Positions 8,215 through 15,510 of a DNA stretch of 17,193 nucleotides are shown piece after piece. Each line of letters starts with the position of its first letter. The first letter of the stretch is position 1. The stretch spans positions 1 to 17,193 of the forward strand of contig JAKALI010000031.1 in NCBI GenBank assembly GCA_021813195.1, read 5' to 3'. The notes under the pieces are model-generated. The model saw only the letters and a list, made by a program, of their open reading frames with translations. It did not search any database and was not told where the DNA came from. The translations under genes were made by a program, and so were the position numbers. This stretch comes from Pseudomonadota bacterium. Lineage in GTDB: Bacteria > Pseudomonadota > Alphaproteobacteria > Rhizobiales > Hyphomicrobiaceae.

Positions 8215-8733
8215 TCAGTCTTCAATCCGTTCCAGGACCCGGAGTATCGCATGATGCTCGTCGCGCGGCCCTTTCGGCAGGTCCTCGCGCTTGACTTCGC
8301 GCCAGGCTGACGGCTCGAGCGCAGGGAAATATACGTCGCCTACTGGAGCGGCATCCACTTCGGTCAGATAAATGCGGTGGGCTTCGGGCAAGGCCGCTTC
8401 AAACAGCGCAGCCCCGCCAATCACCATGACTTCGTCGACACCGCTGGTGCGCGCCAGCGCCCGGGCGAGGATCATAGCCTCAGCGATGTCGGGCAGCACG
8501 GTCACGCCTATCGGCTCGAAGGCAGGATCGCGTGAGACGACGATATTGTCACGCTGATCGAGCGGGCGGCCGATCGACTGGAACGTCTTGCGCCCCATGA
8601 CGACGGGCTTGCCCAGCGTCAAGCGACGGAACGTCTTCAAGTCGGACGACAACCGCCAGGGCAACTGCCCGTCGCGGCCGATCACGCCGTTCCGGCCGAC
8701 GGCGACGATGAGGGAGGTGATGACTGTGTTCAT
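8215..8733 (-). CDS. folA: Dihydrofolate reductase
   Basis: The enzyme reduces dihydrofolate to tetrahydrofolate with NADPH, regenerating the cofactor oxidised by thymidylate synthase. The 172-residue sequence is of normal length and keeps the family landmarks: IVAVGRNGVIGRDGQLPWRL (Met20-loop region, Trp26), catalytic Asp31 in RLSSDLKTFRRLTLGKPVVMGRKTFQSIG, and MVIGGAALFEAALP followed by IYLTEVDA, the nucleotide-binding and late-strand blocks. ATG 8733 is preceded by AAGGAGACAC, a strong ribosome binding site that overlaps the end of thyA; the thyA stop codon is only 9 bases upstream. The thyA-folA pairing couples dTMP synthesis with folate recycling. Confidence 0.97.
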   Translation of the reverse strand: MNTVITSLIVAVGRNGVIGRDGQLPWRLSSDLKTFRRLTLGKPVVMGRKTFQSIGRPLDQRDNIVVSRDPAFEPIGVTVLPDIAEAMILARALARTSGVDEVMVIGGAALFEAALPEAHRIYLTEVDAAPVGDVYFPALEPSAWREVKREDLPKGPRDEHHAILRVLERIED

Positions 8734-8742
8734 GTGTCTCCT

Positions 8743-9537
8743 TCACACCGCCACTGGAGCGGCGATGTGGGGGTGGGGATCGTAGCCCGTGAGCACGAAG
8801 TCCTCGTACTGGAATTCGAAAATCGACATAACCGCCGGATTGATGTGCATCTGCGGCAGCGGCCGAGGCGTGCGCGAAAGCTGCTCGTCCGCCTGCTCCA
8901 GGTGGTTGAGATAAAGGTGCGCATCGCCAAAGGTGTGGACAAAGTCGCCGGGCTTCAGACCCGTGACCTGGGCCATCATCATCGTCAGCAGCGCGTAGCT
9001 GGCAATATTAAACGGCACGCCGAGAAAGACGTCCGCCGAGCGCTGGTAGAGCTGACAGGAGAGTTTCCCGTCGGCGACGTAGAACTGGAACAGGCAGTGG
9101 CAGGGTGCGAGCGCCATGTCGGGCAGATCAGCGGGGTTCCAAGCCGACACGATCATGCGACGGCTATCGGGATTGGTCGTGAGCGTGTGGACGACCTCTG
9201 CGATCTGATCGATCGTGCGACCATCCGGAGCCGCCCACGAGCGCCACTGTTTGCCATATACGGGACCGAGTTCACCGTTTTGATCTGCCCATTCGTCCCA
9301 GATCCGCACGCCGTTGTCTTGCAAATAGCGCACGTTGGTGTCGCCCGCGAGAAACCAGAGCAACTCGTGAATGATGGATTTGACGTGTAATTTCTTGGTC
9401 GTGACGAGGGGAAACCCCGCGCCCAGATCCAAGCGCATTTGATGGCCGAAGATGCTGAGCGTCCCCGTGCCGGTGCGGTCCGTCTTGCGCACGCCCTCGG
9501 TGCGCACGCGCTTGAGCAGATCGAGATAGGCGTCCAT
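8743..9537 (-). CDS. thyA: Thymidylate synthase (ThyA)
   Basis: The enzyme methylates dUMP to dTMP using methylenetetrahydrofolate, which is oxidised to dihydrofolate and returned by FolA. The 264 residues match the E. coli length exactly. Visible landmarks are the phosphate-binding loop around Arg21 ([15 protein letters not shown]), [13 protein letters not shown], the catalytic Cys146 in [30 protein letters not shown] with the dUMP-contacting residues, and [12 protein letters not shown] 9537 has AAAGGG about 6 bases upstream. It is the first gene of the minus-strand thyA-folA pair; its upstream neighbour ctaA ends 78 bases before the start on the same strand. Confidence 0.98.
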   Translation of the reverse strand: MDAYLDLLKRVRTEGVRKTDRTGTGTLSIFGHQMRLDLGAGFPLVTTKKLHVKSIIHELLWFLAGDTNVRYLQDNGVRIWDEWADQNGELGPVYGKQWRSWAAPDGRTIDQIAEVVHTLTTNPDSRRMIVSAWNPADLPDMALAPCHCLFQFYVADGKLSCQLYQRSADVFLGVPFNIASYALLTMMMAQVTGLKPGDFVHTFGDAHLYLNHLEQADEQLSRTPRPLPQMHINPAVMSIFEFQYEDFVLTGYDPHPHIAAPVAV

Positions 9538-9615
9538 GCTCGCCCTTTAGCCTGATTCGAACTCCGTCCGCCCGCATCGCTTGGACCACATGCGGCCGAC
9601 CGACCCGCTGCCATC

Positions 9616-10707
9616 TCAAGCAAGGGCCTTGGCCGGGGCGGCAGACCTACTCGCCCGCACGAGGAAGAGATGGCGGATCGCAAGACCGAACACAATTGCC
9701 GCCAGCGTTTGATGCGCCACGCCGAGGGCGATCGGTACGGCATTCAACAGTGTGACGATGCCCAAGACCATTTGCGCCACGAGCCCTGCGCCGAGCGCAA
9801 GCGCAGAGCGGGCAGTCGCTGAAGCTGGGGATCGGTGGTGCAGCGACCAAGCGTGCCAGATGCCCAGCGCAACCACGACATACGCCATGAGACGATGATT
9901 GAACTGCACGGCGGTCGGGTTCTCGACGAAGTTCAGCCACCACGGCGTCAGATCGAGCAGATCCTCGGGCACGAAAGCTCCTGACATGAGCGGCCACGTA
10001 TTATGGACGAGACCGGCATTAAGACCCGCGACGAACGCGCCAAGCGCCGTCTGCAGGAAGACCAGAGCCGCGATCGCCGCCGCCCACACCGATGCGCTCG
10101 CCGGCACCGCACGATCGACAGGCTGCGGCTGCGCGAGCTCCATGGCGAGCCAAACGAGTGCGCCCAAGATCAGAAAGGCCACCGACAGGTGCAGGGCGAG
10201 CCGGTAGTGGCTGACGTCGATGCGGTCGACGAGGCCGGAGGCGACCATGTACCAGCCAATCGCCCCTTGCAGTCCGCCGAGCGCAAGTACGCCAACATAC
10301 TTCCAAAGTGCTCCCTGCCGTAGCATGCCGCGCACAGCAAAGACGACGAGGGGCAGCGCGAAAGCGAGCCCGATCACGCGACCAAGAAAGCGATGCGCCC
10401 ATTCCCACCAGAAGATGACTTTGAAGTCCTCCAGGCTCATGCCCTTGTTGACGAGTTGGTATTGCGGGATCTGGCGATACTTGTCGAACGCCTCCTGCCA
10501 GTCCGCCTCACTGAGCGGCGGGATGGCACCAAGCAGGGGTTTCCATTCGGTGATCGACAGCCCGCTTTCAGTGAGACGCGTCGCCCCGCCCACAGCGATC
10601 ATGGCGAGGACCAGCCCGGCCACGCTCCACAGCCAGGCGGCGACGGCGCGGTCGGCCGCCGATGGCCTTGAAGCGGCAAGGGAGCGATGGGCGGTCAGTG
10701 CTGTCAT
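9616..10707 (-). CDS. ctaA: Heme A synthase (CtaA/Cox15)
   Basis: This polytopic inner-membrane enzyme oxidises the C8 methyl of heme O to give heme A for aa3-type cytochrome oxidase. The 363-residue form chosen here shows GGATRLTESGLSITEWKP near residue 40, the mark of the alphaproteobacterial/mitochondrial Cox15 type, and conserved histidines at about 105 (WEWAHRFLGR), 173 (HYRLALHLS), 271 (FNHRLMAY) and 332 (AHQTLAA). About eight hydrophobic helices are visible. The frame is open to a GTG at 10755, but the ATG pair at 10710 and 10707 is preceded by TTGTTGAGGAC; GAGG is 5 bases from the second ATG, so 10707 is taken. CtaB and the oxidase subunits are not in the window. It diverges from the DUF2842 gene across a 175-base gap. 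Confidence 0.95.
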   Translation of the reverse strand: MTALTAHRSLAASRPSAADRAVAAWLWSVAGLVLAMIAVGGATRLTESGLSITEWKPLLGAIPPLSEADWQEAFDKYRQIPQYQLVNKGMSLEDFKVIFWWEWAHRFLGRVIGLAFALPLVVFAVRGMLRQGALWKYVGVLALGGLQGAIGWYMVASGLVDRIDVSHYRLALHLSVAFLILGALVWLAMELAQPQPVDRAVPASASVWAAAIAALVFLQTALGAFVAGLNAGLVHNTWPLMSGAFVPEDLLDLTPWWLNFVENPTAVQFNHRLMAYVVVALGIWHAWSLHHRSPASATARSALALGAGLVAQMVLGIVTLLNAVPIALGVAHQTLAAIVFGLAIRHLFLVRASRSAAPAKALA

Positions 10708-10882
10708 CATGTCCTCAACAAATCGGCTCCCGATTGGGCTGCGGCAGAGGGCCACCGCAGCTTATTTATCTGTTAGCCGGTTCCGCCAGAGTCGAGCAAT
10801 GCGCCGATGCGGCGCGGCGCCAAAACGATCCGGCTCGCGTACTGATGCGCAGCTTGGACCAACCGAGGAAGGCACGTCTCCC

Positions 10883-11083
10883 ATGCATCCGCGCACGCGC
10901 AAACTCGTCGGCACAATCGTGCTCCTCGTTTTTATTACCGTCTATGCGCTCCTGGCGATGGTGGCGGCAATGATCCTCCAGGTCAACGCGTCCAAAACAG
11001 TCGAATTGCTCTACTACGTCATCGCAGGATTGGCCTGGGTGGTGCCGGCCGGCCTCATCATTCGCTGGATGCAGCAGACCTAA
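10883..11083 (+). CDS. DUF2842 small membrane protein
   Basis: The 66-residue protein begins MHPRTRKLVGTIVLLVFI and ends LIIRWMQQT. It has two hydrophobic segments, about residues 8-32 and 41-60, the second around ELLYYVIAGLAWVVPAGLIIRWM. The RKLVGT start and the WVVPA...IRWM ending match DUF2842, a family found in alphaproteobacteria with no known function. The ATG at 10883 has AGGAAGG about 10 bases upstream; the frame is open further upstream but without homology-like content. It lies back to back with ctaA, so the two may share a control region. It converges on the polysaccharide deacetylase gene with only 15 bases between stop codons. Confidence 0.85.
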   Translation: MHPRTRKLVGTIVLLVFITVYALLAMVAAMILQVNASKTVELLYYVIAGLAWVVPAGLIIRWMQQT

Positions 11084-11094
11084 ACGGCGGTGTT

Positions 11095-11107
11095 GCGGCT
11101 AGGCCGC
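11095..11107. terminator. Short hairpin at convergent gene ends
   Basis: GCGGC-TAG-GCCGC forms a 5-base-pair stem that includes the stop codon of the deacetylase gene and starts 12 bases after the DUF2842 stop codon. It is placed for bidirectional termination, but it is short and has no T tract. Confidence 0.2.
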
Positions 11108-12166
11108 TTCGCGCGCGCCCAGCAGGTTCTTTACGGCATCGCGCAAGGCAAATGGCACGCCCGACAACAGCACCTTGACGAAGCGCTCGTCCTGATAATC
11201 CCCGTTCAACGACAAACGCGGCAGCGCGGTGAGCTGATTGACGTGACGCGCGTGGAGCAATCCCTTGCGGGTCGTTACCGCGGTGAGCACACCAGCCTCG
11301 CGCGCGAGGCGGAATTCACGCTCACCCGCACTCGCCGCATCTCCGTAGGGGTAGCTGAAATGCCGGCACGGCTGGCCAAGTTCGCGCTCAAGCCGCGCGA
11401 TGCTGAGCGCGATTTCTGTGCGCGCCTCGTCCTCGGACAATTGGGCTAGCGCGAGATGATGCTGGGTGTGAGCCCCGATCGTGACGAGAGGATCGCTGGC
11501 CAGAGCGCGCACCTCCTCCCACGTCATAACGATATTGCGGGCGATCGCAGCGCCATCGACAGCATGCGTCTGCGCGAGAGCTGCAATGACCGCCCGTGCC
11601 TGGCGTTCTGGCAAGTTACGAAAGGCCCAATAGAGTTTGTGATAGGCGCGCTCTTTTTCAGCAAGCGTGACGCAGCTGAATGTCATTTCGCTTTCACCCA
11701 ACCGCGCGGTGATCGACGAGGCTGTGCGTACGACCTCTTCGAGCGTCAGCCACCACAGATCGGCTTCACCGTCGGGAAAGAAACTCGGTACATAGACGGT
11801 GAACGGCAGCCCATGCGTGCGAAAAACCGGCAGCGCGTACTGCATGTTGTCGCGGTAGCCGTCGTCGAATGTGAACGCGGCGAATGGAGTGGCGCAAGCG
11901 CCGCAAGCCAGACGATCTGGTATGTCGTCGAGGGATATGACCTCGAAACCGGCCGCGAGAACCTGGCGGATCACAAGATCCAGAAATTCCGGTGTGATGG
12001 ACAGGATCCGATTGGGGTGGAATGTCTCAGATCCGGTGGGCGCGACGTGATGCAGCATGAAAATGACGCCGGCACCCTGGGTCAAGCGGCCGAATGTGAG
12101 GTCAGCGCGCGCGTAGTGCAACGCCGCTAGCGCAGCCTTCAGCAGCTTTGTGTTGGTTCGGCTCAT
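11099..12166 (-). CDS. Polysaccharide deacetylase (NodB-type, CE4)
   Basis: With the start chosen here the product has 355 residues. The CE4 metal-binding and catalytic motifs are visible: TFDDGYRDN (99-107), H233 and H237 in TIGAHTQHHLALAQLS, and FSYPYG (270-275). An insertion of about 100 residues between the first two motifs contains a WWLTLEEVV stretch and a helical region, as in other exopolysaccharide-cluster deacetylases. The enzyme would remove N-acetyl groups from sugars of the polymer. No signal peptide is evident, suggesting a cytoplasmic enzyme, as proposed for holdfast deacetylase HfsH. The frame is open to ATG 12223, but MSRTNTKLLK at 12166, with AGAGG about 10 bases upstream, looks like the real start; ATG 12196 has no ribosome binding site. 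The gene lies 171 bases downstream of the wzz-like gene on the same strand. Confidence 0.88.
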   Translation of the reverse strand: MSRTNTKLLKAALAALHYARADLTFGRLTQGAGVIFMLHHVAPTGSETFHPNRILSITPEFLDLVIRQVLAAGFEVISLDDIPDRLACGACATPFAAFTFDDGYRDNMQYALPVFRTHGLPFTVYVPSFFPDGEADLWWLTLEEVVRTASSITARLGESEMTFSCVTLAEKERAYHKLYWAFRNLPERQARAVIAALAQTHAVDGAAIARNIVMTWEEVRALASDPLVTIGAHTQHHLALAQLSEDEARTEIALSIARLERELGQPCRHFSYPYGDAASAGEREFRLAREAGVLTAVTTRKGLLHARHVNQLTALPRLSLNGDYQDERFVKVLLSGVPFALRDAVKNLLGAREAA

Positions 12167-12337
12167 CGATGAGGCACCTCTGCCAGGGGGCGCCATGGCC
12201 CACAGGCTCGCGGTCCGCATCATTCAAATCTCATGCTAGCTCGAGCCGAGTGGCGGCCAAGCAGCACGATGCGGTCTGTTGAAGCTCAATCAAGGTTAAT
12301 GGAGACCGCGGCGACGTTGCGCGCGGGGTCGGCTTGC

Positions 12338-14590
12338 TTACCCGCCTGGGGCAGCACCGTGGCTCGCCGTCCTTCCCGCGCGCGCGATCCGCTGACCGGC
12401 CGCAGACAGAGGCTGAGCGCGGTCGAAGCGAACGAGGTCGATGTCCGTCACCTCGAAGTCGAGGTAGGTATCGGTCGGCTGACGCAGCGCACTTCCCGCA
12501 AGAGACGGGTCGGCGACGGTCACACCGCAATCAATGCGCCCCTCAATCGTTTCGAAGAACTCGCGCGCTGCTTCCCGGCGGCCGGCGATGACAATGACGT
12601 CATAGGCCTCGTCGAGAGCGTCCAGCACAAGATTCAACCGATCGGAATCCAAGGCGTCGTTGTGGTCCGCATATCCCGCGCCGCTCGCCATCATGTGCGC
12701 TTCGCTGCCGGGCAGCCGGCGGATGACATCCTCGAATGTCGCAAGCCCGTCGAGAAGATCGCGCAAGCCGCGCCGAGTAGAACCCTCCGAGTTCCCCACG
12801 TCATCAACTTCGCACCAATCGATGACGATTACGCTCTGCCCCTGCTCTGCGATCACTTGCGCCAGCTCTTGCGCATGTCCCAAGACCCGCAGCATGTCGC
12901 TCTCACCTGCCACCATGACACGATAGCCGCCACCGGAAATCTTTGACTGGATATGGCGCGCGAGAACGCCAATCGACCCTACGCGGCGGACGTCGGTTTC
13001 CGCCGTTGGCGTGGCCATGGTGAGAGATGGTTCGGGCGGGTTGTGTGGCCCGACAGGACGTTGATCATGCAAACGCAAGCTCTCACGCTGGGGCTCGGGT
13101 GCGCCCTCGCCTCGTGTCGCGCCAATTCCGGCCGAGGGCTCCACACGCGCACCGGCGGACGGTGCCAACGGCATCTGGCCCGAGTTCGCGCCCCGCGCAC
13201 CCGTCAAGAGAGCTTTTGTGACCACAGCCGCCAGGCCAAACAGGAACGTCGCAAATGCGGCTAGGCCCGAGAAGGCGCCTTTGCGCGGAAACACCGGCAA
13301 ACTCGCCGCCCGCGCGCGGCTGACGATCTGCGCCTCGACCGGCACGACGCGGCTGTCTGCCTTGGCCCGGTTTGCTTCGTATTGCGATTGTAGGCGTTCG
13401 AGTTCGGCGCGCTTCGAGCGGGCCTCGTTTTCAAGCTGACGCAGTTTCACCTCGTCGGGACCCGTATTGACGACGCGCGCCTTCACGTCATTCAAGTCCC
13501 GTGACACTGCCTCCACGCGCAGCGCCGCCGCCTTGGCCTCCTTCTCCAGGCTGTCGACGACTTTCGCCACCTCAACCGCAATTTGCTTTTTTAGCCCAGC
13601 CAAATCGGCGTTGAGCTGGCGCATGCGCGGGTGACCCGGCAACAACGTGGCGGAGAGTTCTGAAATCTGACGCTCCAGGCGCACACGCTGTTGAACGATG
13701 TTCTGGATGAGAGGTGATTTTTGCACCTCTGGCAGAGCCTCGCCGCTGCCCGCCTTGATGAGTTCACGAGCGGTTCGCGTCCGCGCGTCGGCATCGCTCT
13801 TGGCGGCCTGTGCGCGGGACAGCTCGGCTGTTAACTCCGCCAGCTGCTGCTCATTAAGACCCGTGGCGCCCTGCCCGCCTTTGAAGATATTGGCCTCACC
13901 GCGGAATTTTTCGACGGCTGCGTCCGCCTCCGCCACTTCACCCTTGAGCTTTTCGATCTTGGGTTCGAGGGCTTTCTGCACCTCGTCGGTCTCCGCGACA
14001 CTCTGGTCGGCGAGAAGCCGCCGATAGGCCTCTGCCAGACTGTTAGCGACATCGGCGGAGAGCTGAGGTTCCGTGGAAGTGAAGCGGATCGCGATGGCAC
14101 GACTTTCGCGCGGCGAATATACTTCGAGACGCTCAAAGTACCGATCGAGCACGCGGTCCTGGACGGCTTCCCCCGGACGCGGTGCGCCAACTCCTGCCAG
14201 ACGGAGAATTCGGCCCAGGGTGTCAACAGAACCCAGCGCGCTATTGAATTCGGCACGGTCCGCCAACTTAAGTTCGTTGGCAACCTTAGCAGCCAGCTCC
14301 GGAGATGACAGTGCGCGAACGTGCGTGTTGATCGCCTCCTTATCCATGCGCACGCTGACGGTATCGGGCGTGGCACCGCCGTCTTTCTGCGGGCTGGTGA
14401 AGGGATTGGAGACGCCCTTCGCGGAGACGACCAGCTGCGCCTCCGACTGATAGCGCGGGGCGACCAGGGACAGGCCGAGGAAGGTTAAGCCGCCGGCCAG
14501 GCAGCTTAAGATCATCAAGTGCGGCAGGCGCCGCCAAACGGTCTTGAAGACCGCTCCCATATCGATGTTGTCGGGCGAGGCGTTAGACAT
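12338..14590 (-). CDS. Polysaccharide co-polymerase, Wzz/GumC-ExoP type, with degenerate tyrosine-kinase domain
   Basis: The 750-residue inner-membrane protein sets polysaccharide chain length and links synthesis to export. A Wzz domain with first membrane helix lies at about 24-45. A long periplasmic coiled-coil part (about 195-415) contains a GNVR-type segment, and a Pro-rich stretch ASLPVFPRKG precedes the second membrane helix (about 439-463). A Pro/Ala/Ser linker leads to a C-terminal Rossmann-like domain (about 535-725) that corresponds to the bacterial tyrosine kinase (BY-kinase) of ExoP proteins. It has lost the P-loop: MVAGESDMLRVLGHAQELA stands where GxxxxGKS/T is expected. Walker A' and B remnants are VIVIDWCEVDD (587-597) and YDVIVIAG (663-670), and there is no tyrosine cluster at the end. 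The domain is therefore probably a scaffold and not a kinase. ATG 14590 has only a weak upstream GGAAGA. Confidence 0.92.
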   Translation of the reverse strand: MSNASPDNIDMGAVFKTVWRRLPHLMILSCLAGGLTFLGLSLVAPRYQSEAQLVVSAKGVSNPFTSPQKDGGATPDTVSVRMDKEAINTHVRALSSPELAAKVANELKLADRAEFNSALGSVDTLGRILRLAGVGAPRPGEAVQDRVLDRYFERLEVYSPRESRAIAIRFTSTEPQLSADVANSLAEAYRRLLADQSVAETDEVQKALEPKIEKLKGEVAEADAAVEKFRGEANIFKGGQGATGLNEQQLAELTAELSRAQAAKSDADARTRTARELIKAGSGEALPEVQKSPLIQNIVQQRVRLERQISELSATLLPGHPRMRQLNADLAGLKKQIAVEVAKVVDSLEKEAKAAALRVEAVSRDLNDVKARVVNTGPDEVKLRQLENEARSKRAELERLQSQYEANRAKADSRVVPVEAQIVSRARAASLPVFPRKGAFSGLAAFATFLFGLAAVVTKALLTGARGANSGQMPLAPSAGARVEPSAGIGATRGEGAPEPQRESLRLHDQRPVGPHNPPEPSLTMATPTAETDVRRVGSIGVLARHIQSKISGGGYRVMVAGESDMLRVLGHAQELAQVIAEQGQSVIVIDWCEVDDVGNSEGSTRRGLRDLLDGLATFEDVIRRLPGSEAHMMASGAGYADHNDALDSDRLNLVLDALDEAYDVIVIAGRREAAREFFETIEGRIDCGVTVADPSLAGSALRQPTDTYLDFEVTDIDLVRFDRAQPLSAAGQRIARAGRTASHGAAPGG

Positions 14591-14616
14591 GGGTTATACA
14601 GATCTTCCGATGGGCG

Positions 14617-14635
14617 CACTGCGGAATTCGCAGTG
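14617..14635. promoter_or_regulatory. Perfect inverted repeat, candidate operator
   Basis: CACTGCG-GAATT-CGCAGTG has perfect 7-base arms and lies 27-45 bases before the wzz-like start codon in the divergent wzz/wza region. It could be a repressor site or, in the wzz-like mRNA, a leader hairpin. A second GAATTC-centred palindrome lies exactly 40 bases away. Confidence 0.4.
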
Positions 14636-14659
14636 ATTCGTATTAGTGCGGGACACGGG

Positions 14660-14673
14660 TAAGGAATTCCTTA
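14660..14673. promoter_or_regulatory. 14-base perfect palindrome, candidate operator
   Basis: TAAGGAATTCCTTA is a perfect palindrome near the middle of the divergent wzz/wza intergenic region, about 90 bases before the wza-like start. Its GAATTC core begins 40 bases after that of the inverted repeat at 14617-14635. A TTAAC half-site (14708-14712) lies between it and the wza-like gene. No clear -35/-10 pair was found on either strand. Confidence 0.35.
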
Positions 14674-14764
14674 AACGGACCGGAATGAAACGCATGGTGA
14701 GCGATTGTTAACCCGGCGCAGATACAAGGGGTGGGTCATAGAGTGCGCGAAGAAAGACATACCA

Positions 14765-15460
14765 ATGGTCCGTCCCGCCAGAACTGCGATCGCCCGCCTC
14801 CTGCCCGTCCTGCTCGCGACGCTCCTTGCCGGCTGCGCTGGAGGTCAAGGATTTGATGTTGCCGACTACGCCATGACCGGGCCGCAAGATGGTGCCGCCG
14901 GCGAGCCGATCATAGAAGTCGCCGAGACCGAAACATGGGGCGCCCCGCATCTGCTGCCCGCCGGCTTCGATGGCGCACCCCAAGCGGTCGCCGATACCGA
15001 TGGGCCCTATTTGCTGGATACCGGCGATAAGTTGCGCGTCTTCGTCTACGGCCAGCCCAACCTGTCTCGCGGCTACACGGTCGACCACGATGGCTTCATC
15101 ACCGTGCCGCTCATCGGCGCGGTGAAAGCGCGCGGCCTCACAACACGCAAGCTCGAGGTCGTGATCCGCACTCGGCTTGCCACCGACTATGTGCGCGATC
15201 CGCAGGTCACGGTGGACATTCTGCAGAACCGGCCATTCTTCATTCACGGTGAAGTTCGCAATGCGGGGCAATTCCCTTACGTTTCGGGCATGACCATCGA
15301 AACGGCGATCGCCATCGCCGGAGGACTCTCGGACCGCGCGAGCACCCGGCGCTTCCGTATCACGCGACGCACCAACGGATTTGTGGAACAGATCGAAGCC
15401 CCCGCTGATTACGTCGTCAAACCCGGCGATACGGTATTCGTTTACGAGCGCTTCCTATAA
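14765..15460 (+). CDS. Wza-type polysaccharide export (OPX) lipoprotein, short form
   Basis: The 231-residue protein starts at ATG 14765 with a lipoprotein signal MVRPARTAIARLLPVLLATL and lipobox LAGC ending at Cys24. The Poly_export domain covers about 79-152 (YLLDTGDKLRVFVYGQPNLS, DGFITVPLIGAVKARGLT, VRDPQVTVDIL). One SLBB-type domain follows (about 157-206, PFFIHGEVRNAGQFPYVSGM and TIETAIAIAGGLSDRAS), and the chain ends PGDTVFVYERFL. It would carry the polymer from the periplasm towards or across the outer membrane. It lacks the long C-terminal part of E. coli Wza (about 380 residues), including the amphipathic outer-membrane helix. An in-frame TTG at 14705 would add residues before the signal peptide and is rejected. 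It diverges from the wzz-like gene and is followed after 50 bases by the GT4 gene. Confidence 0.92.
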   Translation: MVRPARTAIARLLPVLLATLLAGCAGGQGFDVADYAMTGPQDGAAGEPIIEVAETETWGAPHLLPAGFDGAPQAVADTDGPYLLDTGDKLRVFVYGQPNLSRGYTVDHDGFITVPLIGAVKARGLTTRKLEVVIRTRLATDYVRDPQVTVDILQNRPFFIHGEVRNAGQFPYVSGMTIETAIAIAGGLSDRASTRRFRITRRTNGFVEQIEAPADYVVKPGDTVFVYERFL

Positions 15461-15464
15461 CGAT

Positions 15465-15495
15465 CGGTCATCGAGCAGACGCTCGCCATTGACCG
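15465..15495 (+). other. Intercistronic hairpin between wza-like and GT4 genes
   Basis: CGGTCA-t-CGAGC-agac-GCTCG-ccat-TGACCG gives eleven base pairs in two perfectly complementary arms. It starts 5 bases after the wza-like stop codon and ends 15 bases before the GT4 start codon, filling most of the 50-base gap. No T tract follows. It may set relative expression through mRNA stability or partial termination; the function is unproven. Confidence 0.4.
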
Positions 15496-15510
15496 GACCG
15501 GGATGACGTC

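Noticed and set aside
10220..10882. Upstream extension of the DUF2842 frame
   Set aside because: It overlaps ctaA antisense and resembles low-complexity shadow coding; ATG 10883 has a good upstream AGGAAGG and gives the normal family length.
11456..12130. + strand open frame of 224 codons opposite the deacetylase
   Set aside because: It mirrors a gene with clear CE4 motifs, has no ribosome binding site that I trust and no recognisable family.
12233..12946. + strand open frame of 237 codons starting in the deacetylase upstream gap
   Set aside because: Most of it is antisense to the co-polymerase C-terminal domain; no motif supports it.
14708..14712. TTAAC half-site upstream of the wza-like gene as a second CtrA box
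   Set aside because: The matching upstream half reads GTGA instead of TTAA, so only a half-site is present; not enough to annotate.
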